Below, one piece after another: positions 42,542 to 51,104 of a DNA stretch of 64,000 nt. Origin of the DNA: Methylobacterium sp. Leaf104 (lineage in GTDB: Bacteria > Pseudomonadota > Alphaproteobacteria > Rhizobiales > Beijerinckiaceae); contig NZ_LMMZ01000038.1 of NCBI RefSeq assembly GCF_001422885.1, positions 209,685-273,684 on the forward strand, written 5' to 3'. The notes below the pieces were generated by a model. The model searched no databases, was not told where the DNA came from, and saw only the letters and a list, made by a program, of their open reading frames with translations. Positions within the stretch are counted from its first letter, which is position 1. Every line of letters starts with the position of its first letter. Both the position numbers and the translations under genes were made by a program.

Positions 42542-42817
42542 TCAGCGCAGCGCGGCCGCGCGGGTGCCGCCCTTGGCACGGGTGCCGCCCTTGGCACGGG
42601 TGCCGTCGTCGAACGCCGTGCGGCAGCCGGGGCTGAGGCTCGCCCGGTGCACCTGCATGCACGACACGATCCGGTCGCGGTCCGGCACCGCGCTCAGGCA
42701 CAGGCGCATGACGTCGCCGCGGCACAGGGCGGCCTGTTCCTCCTCGCCGGCCCGGGCACCGGTGGCCGCGAGGGCGGGCAGTACGCAGCAGGCTGCGAGA
42801 GCGATTCGGCCGAACAT
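42542..42817 (-). CDS. Small secreted cysteine-containing protein
   Basis: This is a 91-residue protein with a signal peptide (RIALAACCVLPALAATGARA, cut before GEEEQ). The mature part has four cysteines in the pattern LCRGDVMRLCLSAVPDRDRI, then SCMQVH and SPGCRTAF, which I know as a recurrent small exported motif in Bradyrhizobium and Methylobacterium; function unknown. The C-terminus is GTRAKGGTRAKGGTRA from an 18-base repeat. The ATG at 42817 has GGGAG six bases upstream. It lies 86 bases upstream of nhaA on the same strand. Confidence 0.75.
   Translation of the reverse strand: MFGRIALAACCVLPALAATGARAGEEEQAALCRGDVMRLCLSAVPDRDRIVSCMQVHRASLSPGCRTAFDDGTRAKGGTRAKGGTRAAALR
42562..42597 (-). repeat. 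Tandem 18-bp in-frame repeat
   Basis: GGGTGCCGCCCTTGGCAC occurs at 42562-42579 and 42580-42597, followed by a partial third copy. It encodes repeated GGTRAK on the minus strand at the end of the Cys-containing secreted protein. The copies are identical. Confidence 0.8.
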
Positions 42818-43263
42818 GGGCATCTCCCGATCTGGCCCCGAATTCCGGTGGCGGGTCGGCCCGGATGGGGCTGACGACGACCTGCGGTTGTAATGCGGAT
42901 GGGCCGGCCGGGTTCCCCACCGCTGCCGGCTTCCGGAAGGAGGTCGCGTGTCCCGGCCCCTGGCGCCGTGCACCGCGCCCGCTCTTGCGGCAACTGTCCG
43001 TGCGCCGGAGCGCCGTTCCAGGCGCAGGAGGGCGAGACAGGATGCCGGGAGCCTCGTGGGGAGCGTCGGGATGCCGGCCCTCTCCCGGAGGTCGGCTCCG
43101 GATCGGGACTTCCCGCTCCGACCCGCGACCGGGATCGGCGGAACGATCGGATCGACGGCGTCCCGGGCCATTTACCACACGCCGCGAAGGGCCTTGTCGA
43201 ATGGGGCCGCCCCTGCAATCCCTGGATGGCCCTCGCCGTCGAGGGCGCAACCCACCTCCGGCC
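42818..43263. other. Gene-free divergent region
   Basis: These 446 bases lie between the secreted Cys-protein gene and the acyltransferase gene, which diverge. Open frames cross it on both strands, but all are GC-bias shadows without start signals. I see no promoter, repeat or RNA structure I could defend. The plus-strand leader of the acyltransferase must start here. Confidence 0.35.
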
Positions 43264-44376
43264 ATGCATCGCCTGCACTGTATCGATTCGATTCGCGGTC
43301 TGGCCGCCCTGGCGGTCATCTACGCGCATACCGTCGAGTTCGGGCTCAAGGTGCGGCTCGGGCCGTCCTCCTTCGAGCGCGTCGCCCTGGCCGGACTGAC
43401 CGAGTACGTCGACATCGGCAAGATCGCCGTGACGCTGTTCTTCGCGGTGTCCGGATTCGTGGTGCCCTTCTCGCTGTTCAAGGCGGGAGACCGGCCCATC
43501 CTGGCCTTCGCCGTCTCGCGGTTCTTCCGCCTCTATCCCGCCTACTGGCTGTCGATTCCGTGCGGCCTGCTCGTGCTGTTCGTCTGGGCGGGGCGGGACG
43601 TTCCGGCCCTGCTCGTGGCCGCCAACATCACGATGCTCCAGCAGTTCGTCGGCGTCGAGAACGTCATCAGCCTGTACTGGACGCTGCAGATCGAGCTGAT
43701 CTTCTACGTCCTCTGCGTGGGTCTCTTCGCGCTCGGCCGCCTCGACGATCGCGAGGGTGTCGTGCTTTCGGCCCTCGCGCTGATCGCGGCCGCCGTCACG
43801 CTGGCCTTCCTGCGCTTCTATTTCGAGCGGAAGTTTCCCGTGGCGGTGCCCCTGTCGCTGGCCGTGATGTTCTGGGGTCTGTGCCTGCGCTACCACGTCC
43901 TGGAGAAGCGGCCGGGCTGGGGCTCCGCGCTGACATGGGTCACGAGCGTGCTCGTCTGCGCGGTTCCGGTGATCTCGGTGCTGGCCTACGGGCGCGACAT
44001 GGGCTTTCACGAGAACTGGGTGAAGTACGTCGTCACCTACTGGCTCGCGATGGCGCTCTTCGCCCTCCTCGCCCTGAAGCTGCGGATCGAGGGACGGGTC
44101 TTCACCTATCTGGGCGCGATCAGCTACTCGATCTACCTGTTCGGCCCGGTGGTTCAGGTGGTGATCGAGCGCGCCCTGGCCGGATACGAATCGGTCGTCC
44201 CGATCCACCTGTTCGCCGCCGCGACCGCCCTCGCGACCATCGCCGTCGCGGCCGTGGTGTATCGCTGGATCGAAGCCCCCGCCATCGCGCGCGGCCGCCA
44301 CGTCGCGCGCCGCCTCGCCGGCCGGGCCGGATCGGGCGCCCCGGCCGCAGCCGCCCTCGGCCGATCCGAGACATAG
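43264..44376 (+). CDS. Acyltransferase 3 family membrane protein (OafA/NodX type)
   Basis: This is a 370-residue integral membrane O-acyltransferase. The opening HCIDSIRGLAALAVIYAHTV contains the conserved RG and His of the family active site; LFFAVSGFVVPFSLFK and FRLYPAYWL are further hallmarks. About ten hydrophobic segments follow. It has no C-terminal SGNH domain. Members acetylate O-antigen, exopolysaccharide or Nod factors. No polysaccharide operon is directly adjacent, but an AlgJ-like gene and an exopolysaccharide-type pair exist within 16 kb on either side. It is a single gene, convergent on garD. Confidence 0.9.
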   Translation: MHRLHCIDSIRGLAALAVIYAHTVEFGLKVRLGPSSFERVALAGLTEYVDIGKIAVTLFFAVSGFVVPFSLFKAGDRPILAFAVSRFFRLYPAYWLSIPCGLLVLFVWAGRDVPALLVAANITMLQQFVGVENVISLYWTLQIELIFYVLCVGLFALGRLDDREGVVLSALALIAAAVTLAFLRFYFERKFPVAVPLSLAVMFWGLCLRYHVLEKRPGWGSALTWVTSVLVCAVPVISVLAYGRDMGFHENWVKYVVTYWLAMALFALLALKLRIEGRVFTYLGAISYSIYLFGPVVQVVIERALAGYESVVPIHLFAAATALATIAVAAVVYRWIEAPAIARGRHVARRLAGRAGSGAPAAAALGRSET

Positions 44377-44551
44377 CCCGTCCGTCGGAGGCACCGCGAG
44401 GCGGAGCATCCGCGCCCCGGCCTCCACTCCCGCGCCGTCTCGGACGACGGCCCGGCATCCGCCTGCCGCGGGACTCCTCCGGCTCCGGGCTCGCCGGCAG
44501 GGCGCCGGGAGGGGCCACCCCGGCAGCGGGACGGCGCCCGAAACCTCGGCC

Positions 44552-46117
44552 TCAGGTGATCGGGGCGGGATTGAACAGCGTCAGGTCGTTGAACAGGCCC
44601 CAGCGATCGGACCAGGGCCGCTTTCGCCCGCTCGCCACGTCGAGGATGAGGTGGAACAGGTCCCGGCCGGTCTCCTCGATGGTGGAGTGGCCCGTGGCGA
44701 TGCGACCGGCATCGAGGTCGATGAGGTCGGACCAGCGCTCCGCCAGCTCGGTGCGGGTGGCGACCTTGATCACCGGGGCATGCGCCAGGCCGTAGGGGGT
44801 GCCGCGCCCGGTGGAGAAGACCTGGAGGGTGATGCCGGAAGCGAGCTGGAGCGTGCCGCAGACGAAGTCGCTCGCCGGCGTCGCGGCGAAGATCAGGCCC
44901 TTGTCGCGGACCCGCTCGCCGGGGGCGAGCACGCCCGCGATGGCCGAGGAGCCGGACTTGGCCACCGAGCCCAGCGCCTTCTCGACGATGTTGTTGAGGC
45001 CGCCCTTCTTGTTGCCCGGGGACGGATTGGCGCGCCGGTCGGCCCCGCCCTTGGCGAGGTAGTCGTCGTACCAGGCCATCTCGCGGATCAGCGCATCGGC
45101 GACCGCGGGGCTGGCGGCCCGGGGGGTGAGCAGGTGGATGGCGTCGCGCACCTCCGTCACCTCGGAGAACAGCACGGTGGCGCCGCAGCGGACCAGGAGG
45201 TCGGCGGCGTGGCCCAGCGCTGGGTTGGCGGTGACGCCCGAGAAGGCGTCGCTGCCGCCGCATTGCAGGCCGACCACGAGATCGGAGGCCGGGCAGGTCT
45301 CGCGGGTGCGCCGGTTCAGCACCTCCAGGCGCGCCGCCGCCATGGCCAGGATGCTGTCGAGCATCATGCCGAAGCCTTCGTGGCGCTCGTCCTGCAGGCG
45401 CACCACGCCGCCGTCGGCCGCCGCGGAGTCCTCCGGCAGCAGGCGCTCCGAGACCAGCTTCTCGCAGCCGAGGCCGACCACCATGACCTCGCCGCCGAAA
45501 TTCGGGTTGCGGGCCAGGCTCTGCAGGGTGCGGATCGGGATCACCGCCTCGGGGGCGTTGATGGCGACCCCGCAGCCATAGGCATGGGTGAGGCCGACGA
45601 CGTCGTCGACGTTGGGGAAGCGCGGCAGCAGCTCCTGCTTGATCCGCCGGATGGCGACGTCGAGGGTGCCGGCCACGCATTGCACGCTGATCGAGATCGC
45701 CAGGATGTTCTTGGTGCCCACCGAACCGTCCGGGTTGCGGTAGCCCTCGAAGGTATAGCCTTCCAGCGGCGGCAGGGGGGCGGGCACGCGGGTCGCCTTC
45801 TCCAGGGCGTCGAGGTCGGGCGCCACCGGGGTCTCGACGCTGGATTCCTCGACCCAGGACCCGCGCGGCAGCGGGCGCAGGGCGATGCCCACCACCTCGC
45901 CGTAGCGCACCACCCTGCCGCCCGGCGGGATGTCGACGAGCGCCACCTTGTGGCCCTGCGGCACGAACTCGACCAGGGTCAGCCCGTCCTCGAAGACGGT
46001 GCCGGCGGGCAGGCCGAAGGCGTTGACCACGATGGCGACGTTGTCGTCCGGGTGCAGGCGCAGCGTCCGGGGCGTGTCGCCGGTCCGGTCGGAGGGGGTC
46101 TCCGGTTCACCGAGCAT
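44552..46117 (-). CDS. garD: Galactarate dehydratase (UxaA/GarD family)
   Basis: This is a 521-residue sugar-acid dehydratase. An N-terminal SAF domain (about 20-100, DNVAIVVNAFGLPAGT) is joined to the large catalytic domain that starts with GYRNPDGSVGTKNILAISIS. THAYGCG, VGLQCGGSDAFSGVTANPAL and TGHSTIEETGRDLF are typical of GarD/altronate dehydratase; the length matches GarD (about 520). It would convert galactarate to 5-keto-4-deoxyglucarate. GAGGAG lies eight bases before the ATG at 46117. The transporter gene ends 11 bases upstream, so the two form an operon. An altronate dehydratase role is the main alternative. Confidence 0.9.
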   Translation of the reverse strand: MLGEPETPSDRTGDTPRTLRLHPDDNVAIVVNAFGLPAGTVFEDGLTLVEFVPQGHKVALVDIPPGGRVVRYGEVVGIALRPLPRGSWVEESSVETPVAPDLDALEKATRVPAPLPPLEGYTFEGYRNPDGSVGTKNILAISISVQCVAGTLDVAIRRIKQELLPRFPNVDDVVGLTHAYGCGVAINAPEAVIPIRTLQSLARNPNFGGEVMVVGLGCEKLVSERLLPEDSAAADGGVVRLQDERHEGFGMMLDSILAMAAARLEVLNRRTRETCPASDLVVGLQCGGSDAFSGVTANPALGHAADLLVRCGATVLFSEVTEVRDAIHLLTPRAASPAVADALIREMAWYDDYLAKGGADRRANPSPGNKKGGLNNIVEKALGSVAKSGSSAIAGVLAPGERVRDKGLIFAATPASDFVCGTLQLASGITLQVFSTGRGTPYGLAHAPVIKVATRTELAERWSDLIDLDAGRIATGHSTIEETGRDLFHLILDVASGRKRPWSDRWGLFNDLTLFNPAPIT

Positions 46118-46128
46118 GGTTGTTCTCC

Positions 46129-47457
46129 TCACGCCTTGCGCAGCTCGACCCGCCGGATCTCGCCGACGATGACGAGGTAGGCGATCATCGCGATCAGCGC
46201 GTTGCAGCCCACGAAGACCAGGGCGCCGTTGAACGAGCCCGAGGCCTGGACGAGGTAGCCGATGATGATCGGCGTGGTGATGCCGGCGGTGTTGCCGAAC
46301 ATGTTGAAGATCGCGCCGCTGAGGCCCGCCGCCTCCTTGGGCGAGGTGTCGGAGATCACCGCCCAGCCCAGCGCCCCGATGCCCTTGCCGAAGAAGGCGA
46401 GCGCCATGAAGCCGATGACGAGGGCCGGCGAGTCGACGTAGTTGCAGGCGATGATCGACATCGAGAGCAGCATGCCGGCGACGATGGGGATCTTGCGGGC
46501 CCGGGTGAGGGAGCCGGTGCGCTTCAGGATCGCGTCCGAGATGACGCCGCCCAGGACGCCGCCGAGGAAGCCGCAGAGCGCCGGCAGCGAGGCGACGAAG
46601 CCGGCCTGCAGCACGGTCAGCCCGCGCTGCTTGACCAGGTAGATCGGAAACCAGGTCAGGAAGAAGTAGGTCATCACGTTGATGCAGTGCTGCGCCACGT
46701 AGATGCCGACCAGCATCCGGTTGGACAGGAGCTGGCGCACGACGCCCCAGTCGAAGCCCTTCTGCGCGGCGGGCTTTCCCGCATCGAGGGCCAGGAGCGC
46801 GCCGCCGGAGGCGATGTGGTCGAGCTCGGCCTTCGTCACGGTGGGGTGGTCGGCCGGATCGTGGATCACGCGGACCCAGATCGCCGCGAGCGCGATGCCG
46901 ATGACCCCCATGACGATGAAGGCGTAGCGCCAGCCGTATTCGTGCGTGACCCAGGCGGTCAGGGGCGCGAACAGCACCGGGGCGAAGTACTGCGCGGCGT
47001 TGAAGATCGCGCTGGCCTTGCCGCGCTCGGCGCTGGGGAACCAGGCGGTGACGATCCGGGCGTTGCCGGGGAAGGACGGTGCTTCGGCGATGCCGACGAG
47101 GAAGCGCAAGATGAAGAGCGCGGCCACGGCGCCGCCGCCGAGGAAGCCGACCCAACCCTGAGCCAAGGTGAACAGCGACCAGAAGAAGATGCCGCCGGCA
47201 TAGACCCACTTGGAGCCGTAGCGGTCGAGCATCCAGCCGCCGGGCACCTGTGCGGCGACGTAGGACCAGCTGAAGGCGGAGAGGATGTAGCCCAGGGTCA
47301 CCGGGGTCAGGCCGAGTTCCTGGGACATCGGCGTGCCGGCGATCGAGATGATGGCGCGATCGGCGTAGTTCACGACCGTGGTCATGAACAGCATCAGCAG
47401 AATGCCCCAGCGGACGCGACCCTGCGCGCGCGCCTCCAGCGGTAGAGCCAGCGCCAT
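46129..47457 (-). CDS. MFS hexuronate/glucarate transporter (GudP/ExuT type)
   Basis: This is a 442-residue major facilitator of the anion:cation symporter group. The start RWGILLMLFMTTVVNYADRA is the family opening; GWMLDRYGSKWVY is the loop 2-3 motif, and ILRFLVGIAEAPSFPGNARIV is highly typical of GudP/GarP. Twelve membrane segments fit. The ATG at 47457 is preceded by GGTGGGAA. It is the first gene of a two-gene operon with the dehydratase, so galactarate or glucarate is the likely substrate. Confidence 0.92.
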   Translation of the reverse strand: MALALPLEARAQGRVRWGILLMLFMTTVVNYADRAIISIAGTPMSQELGLTPVTLGYILSAFSWSYVAAQVPGGWMLDRYGSKWVYAGGIFFWSLFTLAQGWVGFLGGGAVAALFILRFLVGIAEAPSFPGNARIVTAWFPSAERGKASAIFNAAQYFAPVLFAPLTAWVTHEYGWRYAFIVMGVIGIALAAIWVRVIHDPADHPTVTKAELDHIASGGALLALDAGKPAAQKGFDWGVVRQLLSNRMLVGIYVAQHCINVMTYFFLTWFPIYLVKQRGLTVLQAGFVASLPALCGFLGGVLGGVISDAILKRTGSLTRARKIPIVAGMLLSMSIIACNYVDSPALVIGFMALAFFGKGIGALGWAVISDTSPKEAAGLSGAIFNMFGNTAGITTPIIIGYLVQASGSFNGALVFVGCNALIAMIAYLVIVGEIRRVELRKA

Positions 47458-47710
47458 CGTTCCCACCCGATTTTTATCGATGCCGGACTTCGTCGAGCGA
47501 AGACTCGTTTGACGGGAGGGGTACCGGCGCCGATGGGGGGCGTCCAATGCGAAGGGCGGATCGATCGATGCGCGCACGGCATCGATGAGGGTCCGTATCG
47601 TGGCCTGACGGGATGATCGGGGGCGCCTTGCCGGCCCGATTCGGCCCTGGCATGGACCCTAGCGGCCGCCCGGGGCGGCCCTCCCGCCATCCGACTGCAG
47701 GACCGCACCC

Positions 47711-47941
47711 ATGCCGCACGTGATCGTGAAGATGTACCCGGGCAAGACCGACGCGCAGAAGGCGGAGATCGCCGAGGCCCTCGCGGCCGCCCTCATGGCC
47801 AGCGCCGGCGCCGCCGAGCGGGCCGTCTCGGTGTCGATCGAGGATGTGGCCCAGACCGATTGGGAGTCGCAGGTCTACCGCCCCGAGATCGTCGGCCGGC
47901 CGGAAACCCTCTTCAAGAAGCCGGGCTACAGCCTGCCCTGA
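47711..47941 (+). CDS. 4-oxalocrotonate tautomerase-family protein (PptA-like)
   Basis: This is a 76-residue tautomerase. Met1 is followed by the catalytic Pro (MPHVIVKMYPGKTDAQKAEI), and the tail SIEDVAQTDWESQVYRPEIV resembles E. coli PptA (YdcE). Such enzymes tautomerise 2-hydroxymuconate-type or phenylenolpyruvate substrates. It stands alone, divergent from the sugar-acid operon with 253 bases between. Confidence 0.88.
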   Translation: MPHVIVKMYPGKTDAQKAEIAEALAAALMASAGAAERAVSVSIEDVAQTDWESQVYRPEIVGRPETLFKKPGYSLP

Positions 47942-47951
47942 GCCGGCGCCT

Positions 47952-48293
47952 TCAGCCCTTCGCACCCTGAAACGGGCGCAGCAGCCAGGCGAGGCGGCCG
48001 GCATCGTCGTCCTGAGTCTCCGTCCGCGCCGGCTTGTGGGCGACCGGCTCCTTCGGTGCGCTTGCATCCTGCATGATCTGATCGAGAGGGGACGGCAGGT
48101 CCATGCCGTACTCGTTCAGGAGCAGGGCCGCGTCGAGGAGGAACCGGATCTGGTCGTCGGGGACCGGGCGGCCCTGAATCTGGGCCTCCAGCACGGTCCG
48201 CGCGAAGAGGGCGGCCAACCGCGACAGCTCAGGCAGCCGGTCGGTGGGCGTCGCGGCCCCGATCGATGACGCTAGAGCGGCATTCACCCGCAA
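47952..48293 (-). CDS. Hypothetical protein
   Basis: This is a 113-residue helical protein: PELSRLAALFARTVLEAQIQ, then DDQIRFLLDAALLLNEYGMD, then a charged tail. It has no signal, membrane segment or known motif. Codon use matches the GC-rich chromosome. It marks the last typical gene before the low-GC stretch and ends ten bases from the tautomerase gene. Confidence 0.55.
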   Translation of the reverse strand: MRVNAALASSIGAATPTDRLPELSRLAALFARTVLEAQIQGRPVPDDQIRFLLDAALLLNEYGMDLPSPLDQIMQDASAPKEPVAHKPARTETQDDDAGRLAWLLRPFQGAKG

Positions 48294-49794
48294 TCTCCCT
48301 GTCCGGATGGCGCGACCTCGACGAACGCGCTGTGTATGTCAGGCCCTGTATACCGCGCGTTTCTCACCAGTTCGTTGAGCACCGGGAGTGACCGACACCC
48401 GCCTCTGCTGCCGGGGCTACGGCGTCGCCGCGCATTGCTCGTAAGGTCGCGTCGAGCCCCGCCGGTACGTTCGACGTGAGCACGAAGCAGCTTTCACAAG
48501 CAGAGCACCGGACACGGAATCGGAATGGTCCGACATCAGCATCGCAAGCTGAGCCGAATCAGAACGGAGCGGCTCCAGCGCAATCGAAGTCCCGATCGAT
48601 GACGCGGACGCCGCTCGGACGACTTTGCCTGCGCGAATTTGATCTACCAGTGGTGCCATCGGCGAGCCACGGCCGACATCACGAATTCCAACCCGGTATT
48701 TGGAAGTGTCGATACGTGCTTCACAACACAACGCTCGGGGAAGGCAGGATTTCCTAAGCAACGGACTGATGCTTCATCGCGACTCTGTCGGAATTTAATC
48801 CGTAAAAATCTTTATGATCTGGAGACGGTCGCGGTGCACCGAGCGTCTGATGTCTTCCTCTGATTTGAGGTTCGCATCGAACGCTCATTCAGTGAGGCGT
48901 ATCGGAGGCCCAATATCACCTGGTCATCCGGACAAGAGGGGCATGCCAGGACGGCAAGTGTTGCGGCGCACCAAATGCATTGCCGGAGTGAAAAAAAACT
49001 GCTAGCTGAATATGCAGACGCATAGCCGCACACGGCATTCAAATCTCGGACCCCGTAAGGCAAAATCCCATCAGCATTTAGGGAAGGAAATCCTGAATAG
49101 ATGCCGATGATTTGAGAATGCGAAGCAACTCATCGTAGCGCGGCGAGACGTTCCGCGCATCTATGAGGGCCTCCCGCAGGGCATCGACTCCGAGGGATAG
49201 ATCCATTCGGTCTTTGCCTCGTCGAAAGCTCGATGAGCGCCTTCCGAGTCTGGCGCAGGGCAAACAACCGTGGTGTGTCGCTAAGCTATCGAAGGCGGGG
49301 GACTTAGATTGGTCGATCGAGACGATTTTTACTGGCGTGTATCATCCTGAGGGACTCGCCTCTCAAGTGTAGAGGATCGAGGAAGCAGCTTAGATTCGCA
49401 TGTCTGCTGTGAAAATACAATGTATCGTTTCTGCGCCGGGAGGCGTATCGATCGATTTATAATCTAATACCATGCGACAAATGCTGTGTTGAGGGTTGTC
49501 TTTGATGTTCAGGCGTGCTGGCGCGAATTTTGCTGAGCCACCTCGGTCCGGTTGAGGACCGCTACGTCATCGTTCGGAGATACAGACGTGACATACCGTA
49601 TAAGCTGCTTTTTAGACTCATAGGGAAGTGGTGACCGAGGCCATAGGAACAGGTCTCGGTTGTCCATGCTGCGCTAGGGAAATTTGTCTTTTGCATTCCC
49701 AAGAGCCTTCGCCTATGGGATGCGAGATCAAAGAAAAGAAATCGAGATTTGATGCAATGTCGAGTTGCGACTCGAAGATTGTTGGAGCGGCCTG
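48294..49794. other. Low-GC, gene-poor stretch upstream of polysaccharide genes
   Basis: These 1.5 kb have clearly lower GC than the surrounding DNA and no gene I recognise. Short open frames exist on both strands. The best ones are 48417-48659 on the minus strand (listed separately) and a 42-codon minus-strand frame 49078-49206 beginning MDLSLGVDALREALID. No tRNA, transposase or clear repeat is seen. It may be decayed foreign DNA or a long regulatory leader for the polysaccharide pair. Confidence 0.4.
48417..48659 (-). CDS. Possible small protein in low-GC stretch
   Basis: These 80 residues start MAPLVDQIRAGKVVRAASAS and end PYEQCAATP. Composition is protein-like, with helical and Ser/Arg-rich parts, but there is no recognised family and the ribosome site is weak. 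The frame can extend upstream to 48761. It may be a fragment. Confidence 0.3.
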   Translation of the reverse strand: MAPLVDQIRAGKVVRAASASSIGTSIALEPLRSDSAQLAMLMSDHSDSVSGALLVKAASCSRRTYRRGSTRPYEQCAATP

Positions 49795-51057
49795 ATGCGT
49801 ATTGCTGTATTTGGACTTGGCTACGTTGGATTGACGACAACGGCCTGCCTGACGCGGCAAGGGCACGAGGTTATTGGGATCGATGTCAGCAGTGACAAGG
49901 TGCGTCAGATCAATGAAGGGCGATCGCCTATTCTGGAACCTGGCATCGAAGATCTTCTTCAGGCGGCTCTGAAGGACGGCCGATTGAAGTGCGTAACCGC
50001 TGTCGGCTCTGAGCTCGATCAGTGCGACATCGCGATCGTCTGCGTCGGCACGCCGAGTGCCGCGGACGGATCCCACAATATGAGCTACATCGCGGAGGTG
50101 TCTCGCCAGATCGCGACGTCGCTCCGGTCCGAAAGGGTCGCCCCTTTGACGGTCGTCTACCGGAGCACCATCCGCCCCGGCACGATCGACGAATTGATCC
50201 AGCCGATCTTCAAGTTCATGCTGGGTGACAAGGCGGACGCCGTCGAGCTCGTCTACAACCCTGAGTTCCTGCGTGAGTCAACCGCGATCGAGGATTACTT
50301 CGATCCGCCGAAGATCGTGGTCGGTACGGTGGACGGCGAACCCTGCGCACGCCTCGAACAGATGAATGAAGGCATCACCGCGCCGACTTTTTACACGCGC
50401 TTCCGTGATGCGGAATTCACGAAGTTCGTCGACAACACCTTCCACGCGCTGAAAGTCGCATTCGCAAACGAGATTGGCCGCGTCTGTGTCCAATTGAACA
50501 TCGATACGCGCTTGGTGCATAAAATTTTCGTGTCCGACACGAAGCTCAACATCTCTCCCTACTATCTCCGTCCGGGTGGCCCCTTCGGCGGATCCTGTCT
50601 GCCCAAAGATGTGCGAGCCCTTCAGTACATCTCCGGCGACGTTGGCGCGAACACGCCTGTCGTCGACGCCTTGATCCGGTCGAACGAGGCCCACAAGCAC
50701 TTCCTGTTCACGTATTGCACGCAGGGATTGAGGCCCGGTGCGAAGGTTCTGATGTTGGGATTGGCCTTCAAGAGCGACAGCGATGACCTTCGCGAGAGCC
50801 CTCACATCGATCTCGCACGCAAACTGCTCCAGGGCGGATACGAACTTGCTGTCTACGATCCCTTTCTGAAGCCGAACAACTTGGTCGGTCAGAATCTCGG
50901 GTATGCCGTTTCCTATTTGCCTGAACTGCCAAATATCCTCGTTTCGCGTGAATACGCGGAGCGGGAGCAATTCGATATCGTGATCGACACGAATGGAAAA
51001 GGTTCGGATCTAACGCTCCGTGACCCCATTGTCGTCGACATCAGTCGACTGAAATAA
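49795..51057 (+). CDS. Nucleotide-sugar 6-dehydrogenase (AlgD/UDP-glucose dehydrogenase family)
   Basis: This is a 420-residue UDP-glucose/GDP-mannose dehydrogenase. The Rossmann opening is MRIAVFGLGYVGLTTTACL; VGTPSAADGSHNMSYI, NPEFLRESTAIEDYFDPPKI and GGPFGGSCLPKDVRALQYI follow, with the catalytic Cys near residue 268. GGSCLPKD, rather than GGSCFPKD, leans towards GDP-mannose dehydrogenase (AlgD), which would feed alginate-like polymers. Substrate remains open. GGAG lies eight bases upstream of the ATG. GC and codon use are clearly lower than in neighbouring regions. A glycosyltransferase follows after 47 bases. Confidence 0.9.
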   Translation: MRIAVFGLGYVGLTTTACLTRQGHEVIGIDVSSDKVRQINEGRSPILEPGIEDLLQAALKDGRLKCVTAVGSELDQCDIAIVCVGTPSAADGSHNMSYIAEVSRQIATSLRSERVAPLTVVYRSTIRPGTIDELIQPIFKFMLGDKADAVELVYNPEFLRESTAIEDYFDPPKIVVGTVDGEPCARLEQMNEGITAPTFYTRFRDAEFTKFVDNTFHALKVAFANEIGRVCVQLNIDTRLVHKIFVSDTKLNISPYYLRPGGPFGGSCLPKDVRALQYISGDVGANTPVVDALIRSNEAHKHFLFTYCTQGLRPGAKVLMLGLAFKSDSDDLRESPHIDLARKLLQGGYELAVYDPFLKPNNLVGQNLGYAVSYLPELPNILVSREYAEREQFDIVIDTNGKGSDLTLRDPIVVDISRLK

Positions 51058-51104
51058 GTCCCTCCTGAGGCTTATCCGAGATCTGGTTGGGAGTTGAGAA
51101 GGCC

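Noticed and set aside
42562..42605. Repeats that could suggest a CRISPR or REP array
   Set aside because: Only two and a half adjacent copies with no spacers, in frame in a coding sequence; simple slippage repeat.
48812..49372. Short frames on both strands in the low-GC stretch
   Set aside because: 60-80 codons, mutually overlapping, no ribosome sites or known motifs; noise in AT-richer DNA with frequent stops.
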